DNA from: an uncultured bacterium | GTDB lineage: Bacteria > Nitrospirota > Thermodesulfovibrionia > Thermodesulfovibrionales > Thermodesulfovibrionaceae | Reading direction: 5' to 3' | Length of the DNA: 32,386 bases | NCBI GenBank assembly: GCA_937924475.1 | Contig: CALDSV010000076.1 | Coordinates: forward strand, 1 to 32,386 | Part shown: piece after piece, positions 14,704 to 23,126 of the stretch | How the letters are laid out: every line of letters begins with the position of its first letter | Position numbering within the stretch: position 1 is the stretch's first letter | Made by a program: the position numbers and the translations under genes | Notes under the pieces: model-generated | Told to the model about the DNA's origin: nothing | The model's database searches: none | What the model saw: only the letters and a program-made list of their open reading frames with translations

Positions 14704-15978
14704 ATGAAATTTTTACCCCAAAGACTTTCAGTTGAAATAACCACGAAATGTAATCTAAAATGTGAAATTTGTCCTAAACAAAGTCCTAATTATCATGATC
14801 CTCAAAGAGATATGGATTTTGAAGTTTACAAAAAACTTCTACCAGTTTTTCCTTATATAAGTAGCATTGTGCTTAATGGAATAGGAGAGCCACTTTTACA
14901 TGAAGAATTAGAAAGATTTGTGGCTTTAGCAAAAGAAAACATGCCAAAAGAATCAAGCATAGGTTTTCAGACAAATGCAGTATTGCTTGATGAAAAAAGA
15001 CTATCAGGACTCCTAAAAGCAGGTTTAAATAGAATATGTGTCTCTATGGATAGTTTAATTCCTATTATGGGACTTCATGAACCTGAGATTGGTAAAAAAG
15101 CCCTTGAGATAATTTACAAAGCTAAAAAGGATGGTAATAAAGGATTGAAAAGTGGTATAGAAATTGTCATTACTAAATACAATATTTATCAGATTTTGCC
15201 AACCTTGATTGAGGCCTCAAAGTATGGAATAGATTTTGTAATTCTTAGTCACCTAATTCCCTACTCCCCGGAAGCTTCAAAATTGGTTTGTTATGAAACA
15301 AGCAATGAAGAAGCAGTAAGAATATTTAAAAAATGGTTAAATAGATTATTTGAGAAAGGTCATACTGTAGAGGACTGGTTAGAGCAGATGAGAAAGAAAG
15401 CCCTTCCAGAGTTCTATCCTCAAGATAGCGAACCTCTAAAACTTTTTAAGTCCATGTATGATGAAGCCTCTGAAAAGGGTATAACCCTTCATTTTAGTAA
15501 TCTGATTAGCAGAGATGACGCATTAATTGAGGAGATAAAGAAAATTTTAAAGGAGGTCGAAATATTAGCAAAGAAATTGAATTTATCAATTCAAATTCCA
15601 AGAACAAATCCTTTTCCTCGTAGAAAATGTGAATTTATTGAGGAAAGATGTATGTTCATAGGTTTTGATGGAGAGGTTTCTCCTTGTTATTTTTTATGGC
15701 ATGATTTTACTTGTTACATAGGAGGACTCAGAAAAGCTGTAAAGCAGTGGTCTTTTGGTAATATCAAGGAAAAAAATCCTTTAGAAATCTATAATTCTCC
15801 TCAATACAAAAGTTTTAGGGATTCTGTACTAAAATATGATTTTCCCTATTGTTATGATTGTAACTTCGCCCTTTGTGATCTTATGGAATTAGACGATTTT
15901 CTTTATGACTGTTTTACTAATCCTATTCCCTGTGGAGCCTGTCTGTGGTGTGGAGGATTGTTTTATTGTATGATATAA
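14704..15978 (+). CDS. radical SAM maturase of a tungsten-type oxidoreductase
   Basis: This 424-residue protein has the radical SAM cluster motif CxxxCxxC at Cys16, Cys20 and Cys23, the NGIGEPLLH segment near 58-66 and a SPASM-like C-terminal region with many cysteines. These include Cys309, Cys316, Cys328, and 383, 386, 391, 403, 410, 413, 416 and 422, enough for two further iron-sulfur clusters. Directly followed by an AOR gene, it matches the known family of radical SAM maturases linked to tungsten-cofactor oxidoreductases. The exact reaction is not established to my knowledge. The ATG immediately follows the promoter with no ribosome-binding site. The stop is 19 bases before AOR. Confidence 0.88.
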   Translation: MKFLPQRLSVEITTKCNLKCEICPKQSPNYHDPQRDMDFEVYKKLLPVFPYISSIVLNGIGEPLLHEELERFVALAKENMPKESSIGFQTNAVLLDEKRLSGLLKAGLNRICVSMDSLIPIMGLHEPEIGKKALEIIYKAKKDGNKGLKSGIEIVITKYNIYQILPTLIEASKYGIDFVILSHLIPYSPEASKLVCYETSNEEAVRIFKKWLNRLFEKGHTVEDWLEQMRKKALPEFYPQDSEPLKLFKSMYDEASEKGITLHFSNLISRDDALIEEIKKILKEVEILAKKLNLSIQIPRTNPFPRRKCEFIEERCMFIGFDGEVSPCYFLWHDFTCYIGGLRKAVKQWSFGNIKEKNPLEIYNSPQYKSFRDSVLKYDFPYCYDCNFALCDLMELDDFLYDCFTNPIPCGACLWCGGLFYCMI

Positions 15979-15997
15979 AAACAAAAAGGAGGTTTTT

Positions 15998-17728
15998 ATG
16001 AGAATTCTAAGAATTAACATGAGTGAGGAAACACCCTCAGCAAAATTTGAAGAATTGGGCGATTATGAAGGACTTGGTGGCAGGGCTCTAACTTCAGCAA
16101 TTATATCAAAGGAAGTGGATCCTCTTTGTCATCCTCTAAGTGCTGATAATAAATTTGTTATAGCAGGAGGACTACTAAGTGGAACAGCTGCTGCCATGTC
16201 AGGAAGAATCTCTGTAGGCTGCAAAAGTCCTCTTACAGGAGGAATTAAAGAAGCAAATGCAGGCGGACAGGCTGCACAGGTTATGGGAAAACTGGGAATT
16301 GCAGCAATAGTCCTTGAGGGAAAACCAAAAACAGATGATACCTATAAAATTTTCATTAATAAAGAGGGGGTAAAAATTGAGAAGGATAATTCCCTCAAGA
16401 TGCTACCTAATTATGATTTAGTTCAAAAAATGAAAAATCAGTATGGAGATAAAATTGCCTGCATTAGTATAGGACCTGCTGGAGATATGAAAATGTCAGC
16501 TGCTTCAGTAGCTATAACTGACATGGAGGGCAGACCCACAAGACATTGTGGTAGAGGCGGAGTTGGTGCTGTAATGGGTTCTAAAGGAGTAAAGGTTATT
16601 GTTCTTGATGATACAGGAACAACTCCAAGGCAACCAAAAGATCCAGAGGCCTTTAAAGATGCAAATAAACGCTTTGTTGCAGGTCTACAGAAACATCCCG
16701 TAACTGGTCAGGGTTTGCCTGCCTATGGGACTAATGTTCTTACAAATATAATAAACGAAGTAGGAGCTTATCCTACTTATAACTTTAAGGAAGGTAAGTT
16801 TGCAGGAGCAAGAAAGATAAGCGGTGAGGTTCAAGCAGATCTTGAAAAACAAAGAGGAGGTAATCCAACACATGGTTGTCATAGAGGATGTGTTATAAGA
16901 TGTTCAGGGATATATCATGACAAAGATGGCAACTATCTTACAAAACAGCCTGAATATGAGACTGTCTGGGCTTTAGGTGGAAACTGTGGTATTGATGACA
17001 TAGATAAAATTGCTATGATGGATTTTCTTTGTGACAACTATGGGCTTGACACTATTGAAATGGGTGCTACAATTGGAGTTGCCATGGAAGCAGGACTTAT
17101 CAAATGGGGTGATGCTGATGGAGCAATAAATTTACTTCATGAGGTGGGAAAAGGAACCTATCTTGGAAGAATCATAGGAAATGGTGCAGCCTTTACTGGT
17201 AAAGCTTTTGGTGTTGAGAGAGTTCCAGTGGTAAAAGGTCAGGCTATTCCTGCTTATGATCCCCGTGCAGTACAAGGAATCGGAGTTACTTATGCTACAA
17301 GCCCTATGGGTGCAGATCATACAGCTGGCTATTCTATTGCACTTAATGTACTTAAAACTGGTGGTTTTGTAGATCCGCTTAAGCCTGAAGGTCAGGTGGA
17401 GCTTTCAAGAAATCTTCAGATTGCAACAGCTTTCATAGATTCTACAGGAATGTGCCTTTTCATAGCCTTTGCTTTACTTGATCAACCTGAGACAAATCAA
17501 GCATTAATTGATATGATTAATGCCTTCTATGGTTGGAATATGAAAGATAGTGAAGTGATGGAGTATGGGAAAAAGGTTCTTAAATTTGAAAGAGATTTCA
17601 ATACCCGAGCAGGATTTACTAAACAACATGATAGATTACCAAGGTTTTTCTATAAAGAGCCCATTCCACCTCATAATGTAGTTTTTATGGTCAAGGATGA
17701 AGAACTTGACCAACTTTTCAATTGGTAA
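15998..17728 (+). CDS. aldehyde:ferredoxin oxidoreductase family protein
   Basis: This 576-residue member of the AOR family uses a tungsten (or molybdenum) bis-pterin and one 4Fe-4S cluster to oxidise aldehydes to acids with ferredoxin, or the reverse. The N-terminal domain has EGLGGRALTSAIIS, SGRISVGCKSPLTGG and SIGPAGDMKMSAASVAI. The probable cluster ligands are Cys294, Cys298, Cys302 (HGCHRGCVIRCSG) and Cys486 (STGMCLF). The first spacing, CxxxC, differs by one residue from the CxxC of Pyrococcus AOR. A strong AAAGGAGG precedes the ATG. The size is close to the usual 600 or so residues. Substrate specificity cannot be deduced. Confidence 0.93.
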   Translation: MRILRINMSEETPSAKFEELGDYEGLGGRALTSAIISKEVDPLCHPLSADNKFVIAGGLLSGTAAAMSGRISVGCKSPLTGGIKEANAGGQAAQVMGKLGIAAIVLEGKPKTDDTYKIFINKEGVKIEKDNSLKMLPNYDLVQKMKNQYGDKIACISIGPAGDMKMSAASVAITDMEGRPTRHCGRGGVGAVMGSKGVKVIVLDDTGTTPRQPKDPEAFKDANKRFVAGLQKHPVTGQGLPAYGTNVLTNIINEVGAYPTYNFKEGKFAGARKISGEVQADLEKQRGGNPTHGCHRGCVIRCSGIYHDKDGNYLTKQPEYETVWALGGNCGIDDIDKIAMMDFLCDNYGLDTIEMGATIGVAMEAGLIKWGDADGAINLLHEVGKGTYLGRIIGNGAAFTGKAFGVERVPVVKGQAIPAYDPRAVQGIGVTYATSPMGADHTAGYSIALNVLKTGGFVDPLKPEGQVELSRNLQIATAFIDSTGMCLFIAFALLDQPETNQALIDMINAFYGWNMKDSEVMEYGKKVLKFERDFNTRAGFTKQHDRLPRFFYKEPIPPHNVVFMVKDEELDQLFNW

Positions 17729-17736
17729 ATAAAATT

Positions 17737-17768
17737 AGCTCAGGATAGCCATTAGGTTATCCTGAGCT
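17737..17768. promoter_or_regulatory. strong hairpin between AOR and the MoaD-like gene
   Basis: AGCTCAGGATAGCC and GGTTATCCTGAGCT form a 14-pair stem (one G-U pair) around the tetraloop ATTA. On the plus strand it is followed by an A-rich, not T-rich, sequence, so it is a poor intrinsic terminator in the direction of the genes. It could stabilise or process the AOR mRNA, limit read-through into the next gene, or terminate minus-strand transcripts, which would meet AATTTTATTT after it. Confidence 0.7.
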
Positions 17769-17784
17769 GAAAAAATTAAAAAGT

Positions 17785-18033
17785 ATGAGAATTATAATCA
17801 AACTTTTCGGAGGTCTTAAAGCTAATAGAGATTTCCCTCAAAATGAAGAAGGAGACATTGTTCTTGAATTGTCAGAGCCTATTGCTGTAGGGGAAATTAT
17901 AGAAACTTTAAATTTAAATAAAAAGCCCTTTATAGTAATTTTAAATGGTGTTAATTTAGTTGATTTTTCAACAAAAGTTAAAGATAGAGACGAGATAAGC
18001 CTTTTCCCTCCCATTGCAGGCGGTTATCGCTAA
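17785..18033 (+). CDS. MoaD/ThiS-like sulfur-carrier protein with extended C-terminus
   Basis: This 82-residue beta-grasp protein begins MRIIIKLFGGLKA and ends FPPIAGGYR. MoaD normally ends in Gly-Gly, which is thiocarboxylated to supply the dithiolene sulfurs of molybdopterin. Here two residues, Tyr-Arg, follow the Gly-Gly. It stands 56 bases after AOR, beyond a hairpin, so a role in making the AOR pterin cofactor is likely. Either a protease removes the tail before activation, or the protein has another use. No good ribosome-binding site is seen immediately before the ATG. The reading through GGT TAT CGC TAA is clear. Confidence 0.85.
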   Translation: MRIIIKLFGGLKANRDFPQNEEGDIVLELSEPIAVGEIIETLNLNKKPFIVILNGVNLVDFSTKVKDRDEISLFPPIAGGYR

Positions 18034-18045
18034 GAGAGTTAAAAA

Positions 18046-19182
18046 ATGATTAAAATGAGTGTTTTATTTTTCTCTTTTGTAAAACTCGGATTTACTGCCT
18101 TTGGCGGTCCTGCTATGATTCCTTATATTAAGGCTTTATCTGTTAAAGAAAAAAAATGGCTTGACAGTAAGACCTTTGATGAAGGAGTTGCCATTGCTCA
18201 GGCTATTCCTGGTGCAACAGCTATGCAGGTGGTTGCCTATGTAGGGATGAAAAAGAGAGGTCTTTTAGGTGGCTTAGTAAGTTACATAGGTTTTGGAATC
18301 CCTGCTTTTATTCTTATGTTAATACTGTCTTTCCTTTATGAAAAAACTCATTCTATCTCAATAGTACTTTCAATCTTTAATGCCTTACAGATCATAGTAG
18401 TTTCCATAGTAGCTTTTGCTACAGTGAGTTTTATAAAACCTATTCATAGATCCGCTAAAGAACTTTTTGTTGCCTTTTTCGCTTTTATTTTCTTTACCTT
18501 AAGGGTCAATCCCTTTCTCATAATACTGCTTTGCTTTCTCTTATCTCAAATAATTTTTAAAGAAGGAAATCTTCCTCAAAGCCCATCCTCAAGAAGTGGT
18601 AATTTAAAAGGACTTTTTATCCTTATTTTTCTTCTTTTTGTTTTTTTATTATGCCTTTTTCTTCTGGACAATACCCTTTTTACTTTGGCAATATCAATGG
18701 TTAAGATAGATATTTTTGCTTTTGGTGGTGGTTATGCCTCATTACCTTTAATGTTGCATGAAATTGTAGATAGACTTGGTTGGATAGATTATAAAACTTT
18801 CATGGATGGAATTGCCTTAGGACAGGTAACTCCAGGACCTATTGTTATTACTGCTACCTTTGTAGGATACCTAATAAAAGGATTCATAGGAGCTATTGTA
18901 GCTACTGTGGCTGTTTTTTCACCTTCTTTTTTAATGATGCTTTTTGCCTCTGAAATAAGCAGTAAAATAAATAATTGGCAAATATTTATAAGAGGTAAAA
19001 GGGGGCTTCTTTCATCTTTTGCAGGTCTTCTTCTTTTTGCCACTCTAAAATTCGCAGGTAACATTGATTGGAATTTAATAAAATTTTTGATGAGTACTTT
19101 ATGTTTTATTGCTCTTTTAAAAAATGTAAATATAATCTATGTAGTAAGCTTTGGAGTTATTATATCCTTCTTTTTCTTTTAA
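18046..19182 (+). CDS. ChrA-family oxyanion (chromate) transporter
   Basis: This 378-residue integral membrane protein is made of two homologous CHR halves. Each carries the family pattern: FTAFGGPAMIPYI with AIPGATAMQVVAYVG in the first (about 12-70) and DIFAFGGGYASLPLM with QVTPGPIVITATFVG in the second (about 222-285). About ten hydrophobic segments are apparent. Family members export chromate, but natural substrates are often unknown. It starts 12 bases after the MoaD-like gene, so it may belong to the AOR operon, perhaps handling tungstate or molybdate (inference). Its 3' end overlaps the convergent copper ATPase gene by four bases. Confidence 0.92.
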   Translation: MIKMSVLFFSFVKLGFTAFGGPAMIPYIKALSVKEKKWLDSKTFDEGVAIAQAIPGATAMQVVAYVGMKKRGLLGGLVSYIGFGIPAFILMLILSFLYEKTHSISIVLSIFNALQIIVVSIVAFATVSFIKPIHRSAKELFVAFFAFIFFTLRVNPFLIILLCFLLSQIIFKEGNLPQSPSSRSGNLKGLFILIFLLFVFLLCLFLLDNTLFTLAISMVKIDIFAFGGGYASLPLMLHEIVDRLGWIDYKTFMDGIALGQVTPGPIVITATFVGYLIKGFIGAIVATVAVFSPSFLMMLFASEISSKINNWQIFIRGKRGLLSSFAGLLLFATLKFAGNIDWNLIKFLMSTLCFIALLKNVNIIYVVSFGVIISFFFF

Positions 19183-21548
19183 ATTTTTTTCCTTTTCAAT
19201 AGGAGTGAATTACTCACTACTGATACAGAACTTAAAGACATAGCTAAAGAGGCAAGCATAGGGTTCATAAAAGGTCCACCAAAAATATAGAGAATACCTG
19301 CTGCTACCGGAATTCCTATTATATTGTAAATGAATGCCCAGAAGAGATTTTCCTTGATGGTTCTCAAGGTAAGATTACTTAACTTGATAAGAATCGGGAT
19401 TCCTCTAAGAGAGCCTTTCATGAGAATTACGTCAGCCGTATTAATAGCTATATCTGTTCCGCTTCCCATAGCTATACCCACATTTGCCTCAGCTAAAGCT
19501 GGTGCATCATTTATTCCATCACCTACCATAATAGTTATTTTTCTTTGTTTTACTCTGTATTGTCTTACAATCTTTGCTTTTTCCTGTGGAAGCATTTCAG
19601 CATAGATTTTTTCTATTCCTAATCTCTCTCCTACCGCTTTCGCAGAGCTTTCATTGTCACCTGTTAAGATAATTAATTCAATTTTAAAATTTTTAAGTTC
19701 TTTTACAAGGTTGAGAGATTCCTCTCGGATAGGATCATTGATTAAAAACAAAGCTTTAATCTTATTGTCTATAGCCACATATACTTTTGTAGTGGGTTCA
19801 AAAAATGAAAAATTAGGTAAAGTTATACCTTTCTTTAACATTAGTTTATTACTGCCAATTAAAATTTCCCTTGCAATGCCTTTAGAATCTATTACCTTAG
19901 CTTTAACTCCTCCTCCAGCGATGACTTCAAACTCTAAAGGCTCTCCAGGTAAGATTTCCTCTCTTAAACAATGTCTAAGTATTGCCTTTGCAAGGGGATG
20001 CTCTGAATATTTCTCAGCAGTAGAAGTAAGTTTTAAAATTTCTTTTCTATCATCTTCAAAATATTGAACACTTTTAACTTCAGGTTTTCCTTGAGTTAAT
20101 GTGCCTGTTTTATCAGTAAATATTATTTCCACATTACCTATTTCTTCCATTTTTTCCACATTTCTTATTACAATTCCTTCCTTGGCAGCTCTTCCCGTTG
20201 CTACCATTATGGCTGTTGGGGTAGCAAGTCCCAAGGCACAGGGACAGGCAATTATCAATACAGCTATGCTATTAGATAGAGCCAGGGGAAAGTCATTTTT
20301 TAGAATCATCCAAATTATGAAAGTTAAAAGGGCTACTGCTAATACTATGGGAACAAATATTGCTGAGATTTTATCAGCAAGCCTCTGAACAGGAGGTTTA
20401 CCAGTTTGAGCTTCCTTTATCAGTCTAATTATTTGACTTAAAAGTGCATCCTTCCCTACTGCCTTTGCTTCAATTTTAATTAAACCACTTAACAATATGG
20501 TACCACCAATTACTTTTTCCCCTACTGATTTATCAACAGGAATTGGCTCTCCTGTGATCATAGATTCATCAATTGTTCCAGTACCCTCTAAAATGATTCC
20601 GTCAACAGGAATTTTTTCTGATGCTTTAACTATAACTATGTCATTTACTAAAACATCCTCAATTTTTATCTCAAGCTCTTTTCCGTTTCTTAATACAATG
20701 GCTTTTTTGGGTTGTCTTTGAATCAGTTCCATTATTGCTTCAGAAGTTTTAGCCTTTGCCTTCTCTTCAAGTGTTCTGCCAAAAAGAATGAGAGTAATTA
20801 TTACAGCCGAAGTTTCAAAGTAAAGGGTTGAGCCAGATCCGAAGATTAAGTTAATAAGGCTATAAAAATATGCAGAATTTGTGCCTAAGCTTACTAAGCT
20901 ATTCATATTGGCAGTACCGTGTCTTAAAGCAACAAAGGCAAGAAGATGAAATCGCATACCCATAATAAATTGAACAGGACTGGTAAGAATCAGTTGAACA
21001 TATCCGTCATTCAGAAAAGGGAAATGAAACATGCTTCCTAAAAAGACTGGTAAAGAAAGAATTAAACTAAGATATAAATCTCTCTTCAGTTTTCTGAACT
21101 CTTTTTGCTTTTCTTCCTCCTCTTTAAAAGTCTCTGAATATTTTTGACTTTTTATACCAATACTTTTTATAAAAGAGATTATTTTACCCTCTTCAATGAT
21201 TGTGGGAATATATTCAATCAATAGATTTTTGTTTACTATATCTCCTTTTATTTCAATAACTCCACGAAGCTTAGATATTTTTTCATGAAGCAGTTTTTCA
21301 ATTTCGGCATCAAAGTCTCCCATTTGAAGATAAAGACTTTTTTTACCAATGTCATATCCTGTGGCTCTTACAATGCTTATAAGGCGTTTAATATCCACAT
21401 TACTTTCTGCTTGAATTCTCGCCATTTCTGTAAGAAGATTTACCTCTGCTGCTTTTACACCTTCAACTTTTTTTAGTGCTCTCTGTACTGCTTGGGCACA
21501 AGCAGCACAGGTCATACCTTTTATTGGTATTTCAAAAGTTTGATTCAT
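19179..21548 (-). CDS. copA: copper-exporting P1B-type ATPase
   Basis: This 789-residue inner-membrane pump exports Cu+ (or Ag+) using ATP. Domains in order: a heavy-metal-binding domain with GMTCAAC (Cys14, Cys17); a second such domain at about 74-140 that has lost its CxxC (LYLQMGDFDAEIE); the membrane region with the transport motif CPC at 435-437; the phosphorylation motif DKTGT (Asp479); the ATP-binding segment with SEHPLA; and GDGINDAPA. The intramembrane CPC with the N-terminal CxxC supports copper rather than zinc or cadmium. No ribosome-binding site precedes the ATG; TTGACT and TAACAA lie so that the mRNA may be nearly leaderless. It converges on chrA. Confidence 0.93.
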   Translation of the reverse strand: MNQTFEIPIKGMTCAACAQAVQRALKKVEGVKAAEVNLLTEMARIQAESNVDIKRLISIVRATGYDIGKKSLYLQMGDFDAEIEKLLHEKISKLRGVIEIKGDIVNKNLLIEYIPTIIEEGKIISFIKSIGIKSQKYSETFKEEEEKQKEFRKLKRDLYLSLILSLPVFLGSMFHFPFLNDGYVQLILTSPVQFIMGMRFHLLAFVALRHGTANMNSLVSLGTNSAYFYSLINLIFGSGSTLYFETSAVIITLILFGRTLEEKAKAKTSEAIMELIQRQPKKAIVLRNGKELEIKIEDVLVNDIVIVKASEKIPVDGIILEGTGTIDESMITGEPIPVDKSVGEKVIGGTILLSGLIKIEAKAVGKDALLSQIIRLIKEAQTGKPPVQRLADKISAIFVPIVLAVALLTFIIWMILKNDFPLALSNSIAVLIIACPCALGLATPTAIMVATGRAAKEGIVIRNVEKMEEIGNVEIIFTDKTGTLTQGKPEVKSVQYFEDDRKEILKLTSTAEKYSEHPLAKAILRHCLREEILPGEPLEFEVIAGGGVKAKVIDSKGIAREILIGSNKLMLKKGITLPNFSFFEPTTKVYVAIDNKIKALFLINDPIREESLNLVKELKNFKIELIILTGDNESSAKAVGERLGIEKIYAEMLPQEKAKIVRQYRVKQRKITIMVGDGINDAPALAEANVGIAMGSGTDIAINTADVILMKGSLRGIPILIKLSNLTLRTIKENLFWAFIYNIIGIPVAAGILYIFGGPFMNPMLASLAMSLSSVSVVSNSLLLKRKKI

Positions 21549-21554
21549 GTTTTA

Positions 21555-21583
21555 TTGTTAATGTATTAATTTTTAAAAGTCAA
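21555..21583 (-). promoter_or_regulatory. candidate promoter of the copper ATPase gene
   Basis: On the minus strand TTGACT (21583-21578) and TAACAA (21560-21555) are 17 bases apart. Six bases separate the latter from the ATG. The -35 box is good and the -10 weak. No ribosome-binding site lies in between. I see no obvious copper-repressor (CueR/CsoR/CopY) dyad. Confidence 0.4.
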
Positions 21584-21592
21584 ATTTTGTGA

Positions 21593-21598
21593 TATAAT
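21593..21598 (+). promoter_or_regulatory. extended -10 promoter of the SapC-family gene
   Basis: TGATATAAT (TGn followed by a perfect -10 box) ends at 21598. It lacks a recognisable -35, which an extended -10 can tolerate. The start site would be about 21605, giving a short leader containing GGGAGG before ATG 21626. It faces away from the copper ATPase promoter; the two share this 77-base divergent region. Confidence 0.6.
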
Positions 21599-21625
21599 TT
21601 AATAAAATTTCTGGTGGGAGGGAAA

Positions 21626-22315
21626 ATGTTTGGATTAATGAAAGCTTTTAAAAAAGCAGTAGCTCTTGATAGCCATGTCCATCGTGATTTGAGGATAAAA
21701 ATGCCTTATGATTACTCTTTTATGAAAGATGTGGAGATTGTTCCCATTACTTATTCAGAAATTTTAACTGCCACAATGTACTATCCAGTAATGTTCGGCT
21801 CTCAAGAGGGCAATGTTTTTCCTTTTGCTGTAATCGGTATAAACGGAAGAAATGTTTTCTTAGATGAGAAGGGAAACTGGAAAGTAGATGCTGTACCTAA
21901 TGTATGTAAATACTATCCTTTTGGTCTAATTAAAGAAGGCCAAGATTATACTATTGTTTTTGATGAACTTTATACTTCACCAGAGGGAGAAAGACTTTTT
22001 GATGAAGAGGGTAATGAAGGGGAATTTTTTTCAAAAATTAAGGCTAAATTAACAGAACTGGCAAGAGATTTTCACGATGTGGAAGAATTTTCACAAGAAA
22101 TATTAAAGTCAGGATATCTTAAACCACTAAATCTTGACATTGAAACTAAACTTGGTAAAATGCAATTTCGGAATATGCTTATGGCAAATTTAGAGGCCAT
22201 ATCAGTAATTTCACCAGAAAAACTTTACTATCTTAATGCAAAAGGATATCTATTAATTTTGCATGCCCATTATTTAAGTTTGAGAAATTTTAAGCTCTTT
22301 GATATTTTTGTCTAA
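21626..22315 (+). CDS. SapC-family protein
   Basis: This 229-residue protein resembles the SapC family (named after an S-layer locus of Campylobacter; function not firmly known). The typical start is seen around HVHRDLRIKMPYDYSFMKD, then ITYSEILTATMYYPVMF, FPFAVIGI and KYYPFGLI. I start it at ATG 21626 (MFGLMKAFKK) because GGGAGG sits four bases before it. An in-frame GTG at 21614 would place that site inside the coding region. There is no signal peptide or membrane helix. Its 3' end overlaps the convergent glycosyltransferase gene by 42 bases. A role at the cell surface is suggested only by the family name. Confidence 0.75.
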   Translation: MFGLMKAFKKAVALDSHVHRDLRIKMPYDYSFMKDVEIVPITYSEILTATMYYPVMFGSQEGNVFPFAVIGINGRNVFLDEKGNWKVDAVPNVCKYYPFGLIKEGQDYTIVFDELYTSPEGERLFDEEGNEGEFFSKIKAKLTELARDFHDVEEFSQEILKSGYLKPLNLDIETKLGKMQFRNMLMANLEAISVISPEKLYYLNAKGYLLILHAHYLSLRNFKLFDIFV

Positions 22316-23110
22316 GAAGGCTTCAATTTGAGGGATTAAAAAGTCCTTACTCAGGCAATTTTTATCATTACATGAGAGAGGAAAGCAGGGAGGACACTTT
22401 TCATCTCTTATAATCCAAAATTTTTCACCCAGAGGATGCCAAATTTTAGGATTTGTAGGACCGTACATTATCACAGAAGGTATGCCAAGATAACTACTTA
22501 AATGGCTTACGCCACTGTCAAGCCCTATGTAAAGGGAAGCTTTCATAAGAGTTTTTGCTAAATCCAAAATATTTTCAAAAAATTGATAATTCTTCAATAT
22601 ATGAGATAATTCCTTCTCTGCAGGCCCAAGAACATAAAGAGTACTGTAGCCCTTTTTTTGGATTAAAATCTCCAACTCTATGAAAAAATCTAAAGAAGGA
22701 TTTTTCTTTTTTGAACCACTTCCTGGATGAATTATGCAAAGAAGAGGTATTTTTTCTTCTCTTAAATCAATTTTTAGAGTCTTTGAAAAGGTCTCTTCTA
22801 TTAAATTTAGTCTCTCCAAATAGTAATGAACAATCCATTTTTCCTCCTTAGGAATTGGGTCAATAAAGATTGCATTTTTGAAATGACGAAACACTGATTT
22901 TTCCTTTGATAAAATTACTGAAAAGGGAAAGTTATTTTTTGGTTCATAAATGGTTACTTCCTTACATATACCAGCTCTTTTTGCGAGGGAAAAATATTCA
23001 GTGTTTCCCCATACAGTAATTTCATATCCTTTGTTTTTGAATATTTCAAGAATAGGAAAGGTGAGCAGACTATCTCCTAAGCCAGCCATGCGGTAAAAAA
23101 GTAATTTCAT
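22274..23110 (-). CDS. family-9 glycosyltransferase (heptosyltransferase-like)
   Basis: This 278-residue cytoplasmic enzyme is probably involved in adding heptose or a similar sugar from a nucleotide donor to lipopolysaccharide core. The N-terminal Rossmann half starts MKLLFYRMAGLGDSLLTFP. The C-terminal half has IIHPGSGSKKKNP (about 128-140) and IGLDSGVSHLSSYLGIPSVIMYGPTNP, with acidic Asp in GLDSG as expected for nucleotide binding. It is shorter than E. coli WaaC/WaaF (about 320-350). A Cys cluster near the end (CPPCFPLSC) is common in the family. The ATG lacks a ribosome-binding site and lies only 16 bases from the divergent activator gene. The 3' end overlaps the SapC-family gene. Confidence 0.87.
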   Translation of the reverse strand: MKLLFYRMAGLGDSLLTFPILEIFKNKGYEITVWGNTEYFSLAKRAGICKEVTIYEPKNNFPFSVILSKEKSVFRHFKNAIFIDPIPKEEKWIVHYYLERLNLIEETFSKTLKIDLREEKIPLLCIIHPGSGSKKKNPSLDFFIELEILIQKKGYSTLYVLGPAEKELSHILKNYQFFENILDLAKTLMKASLYIGLDSGVSHLSSYLGIPSVIMYGPTNPKIWHPLGEKFWIIRDEKCPPCFPLSCNDKNCLSKDFLIPQIEAFLDKNIKELKISQT

Positions 23111-23112
23111 GA

Positions 23113-23118
23113 TATAAT
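23113..23118 (+). promoter_or_regulatory. extended -10 promoter of the corrinoid-activator gene, leaderless spacing
   Basis: TGATATAAT contains a perfect -10 box at 23113-23118 preceded by TGn; ATG 23127 is eight bases downstream and no ribosome-binding site fits. On the opposite strand the same 16-base gap holds TAAAAT six bases before the glycosyltransferase ATG, with TTGTTT 17 bases further upstream. Both genes may therefore use overlapping promoters and leaderless mRNAs. Confidence 0.6.
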
Positions 23119-23126
23119 TTTAAGTT

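Noticed and set aside
17737-17768. Hairpin considered as an intrinsic terminator for AOR
   Set aside because: The sequence after the stem on the plus strand is A-rich rather than T-rich, so I list it as a hairpin of unknown role.
19330-20388. Several plus-strand open frames opposite the copper ATPase gene
   Set aside because: They are complements of a gene whose P-type ATPase motifs are unambiguous; none shows a recognisable domain.
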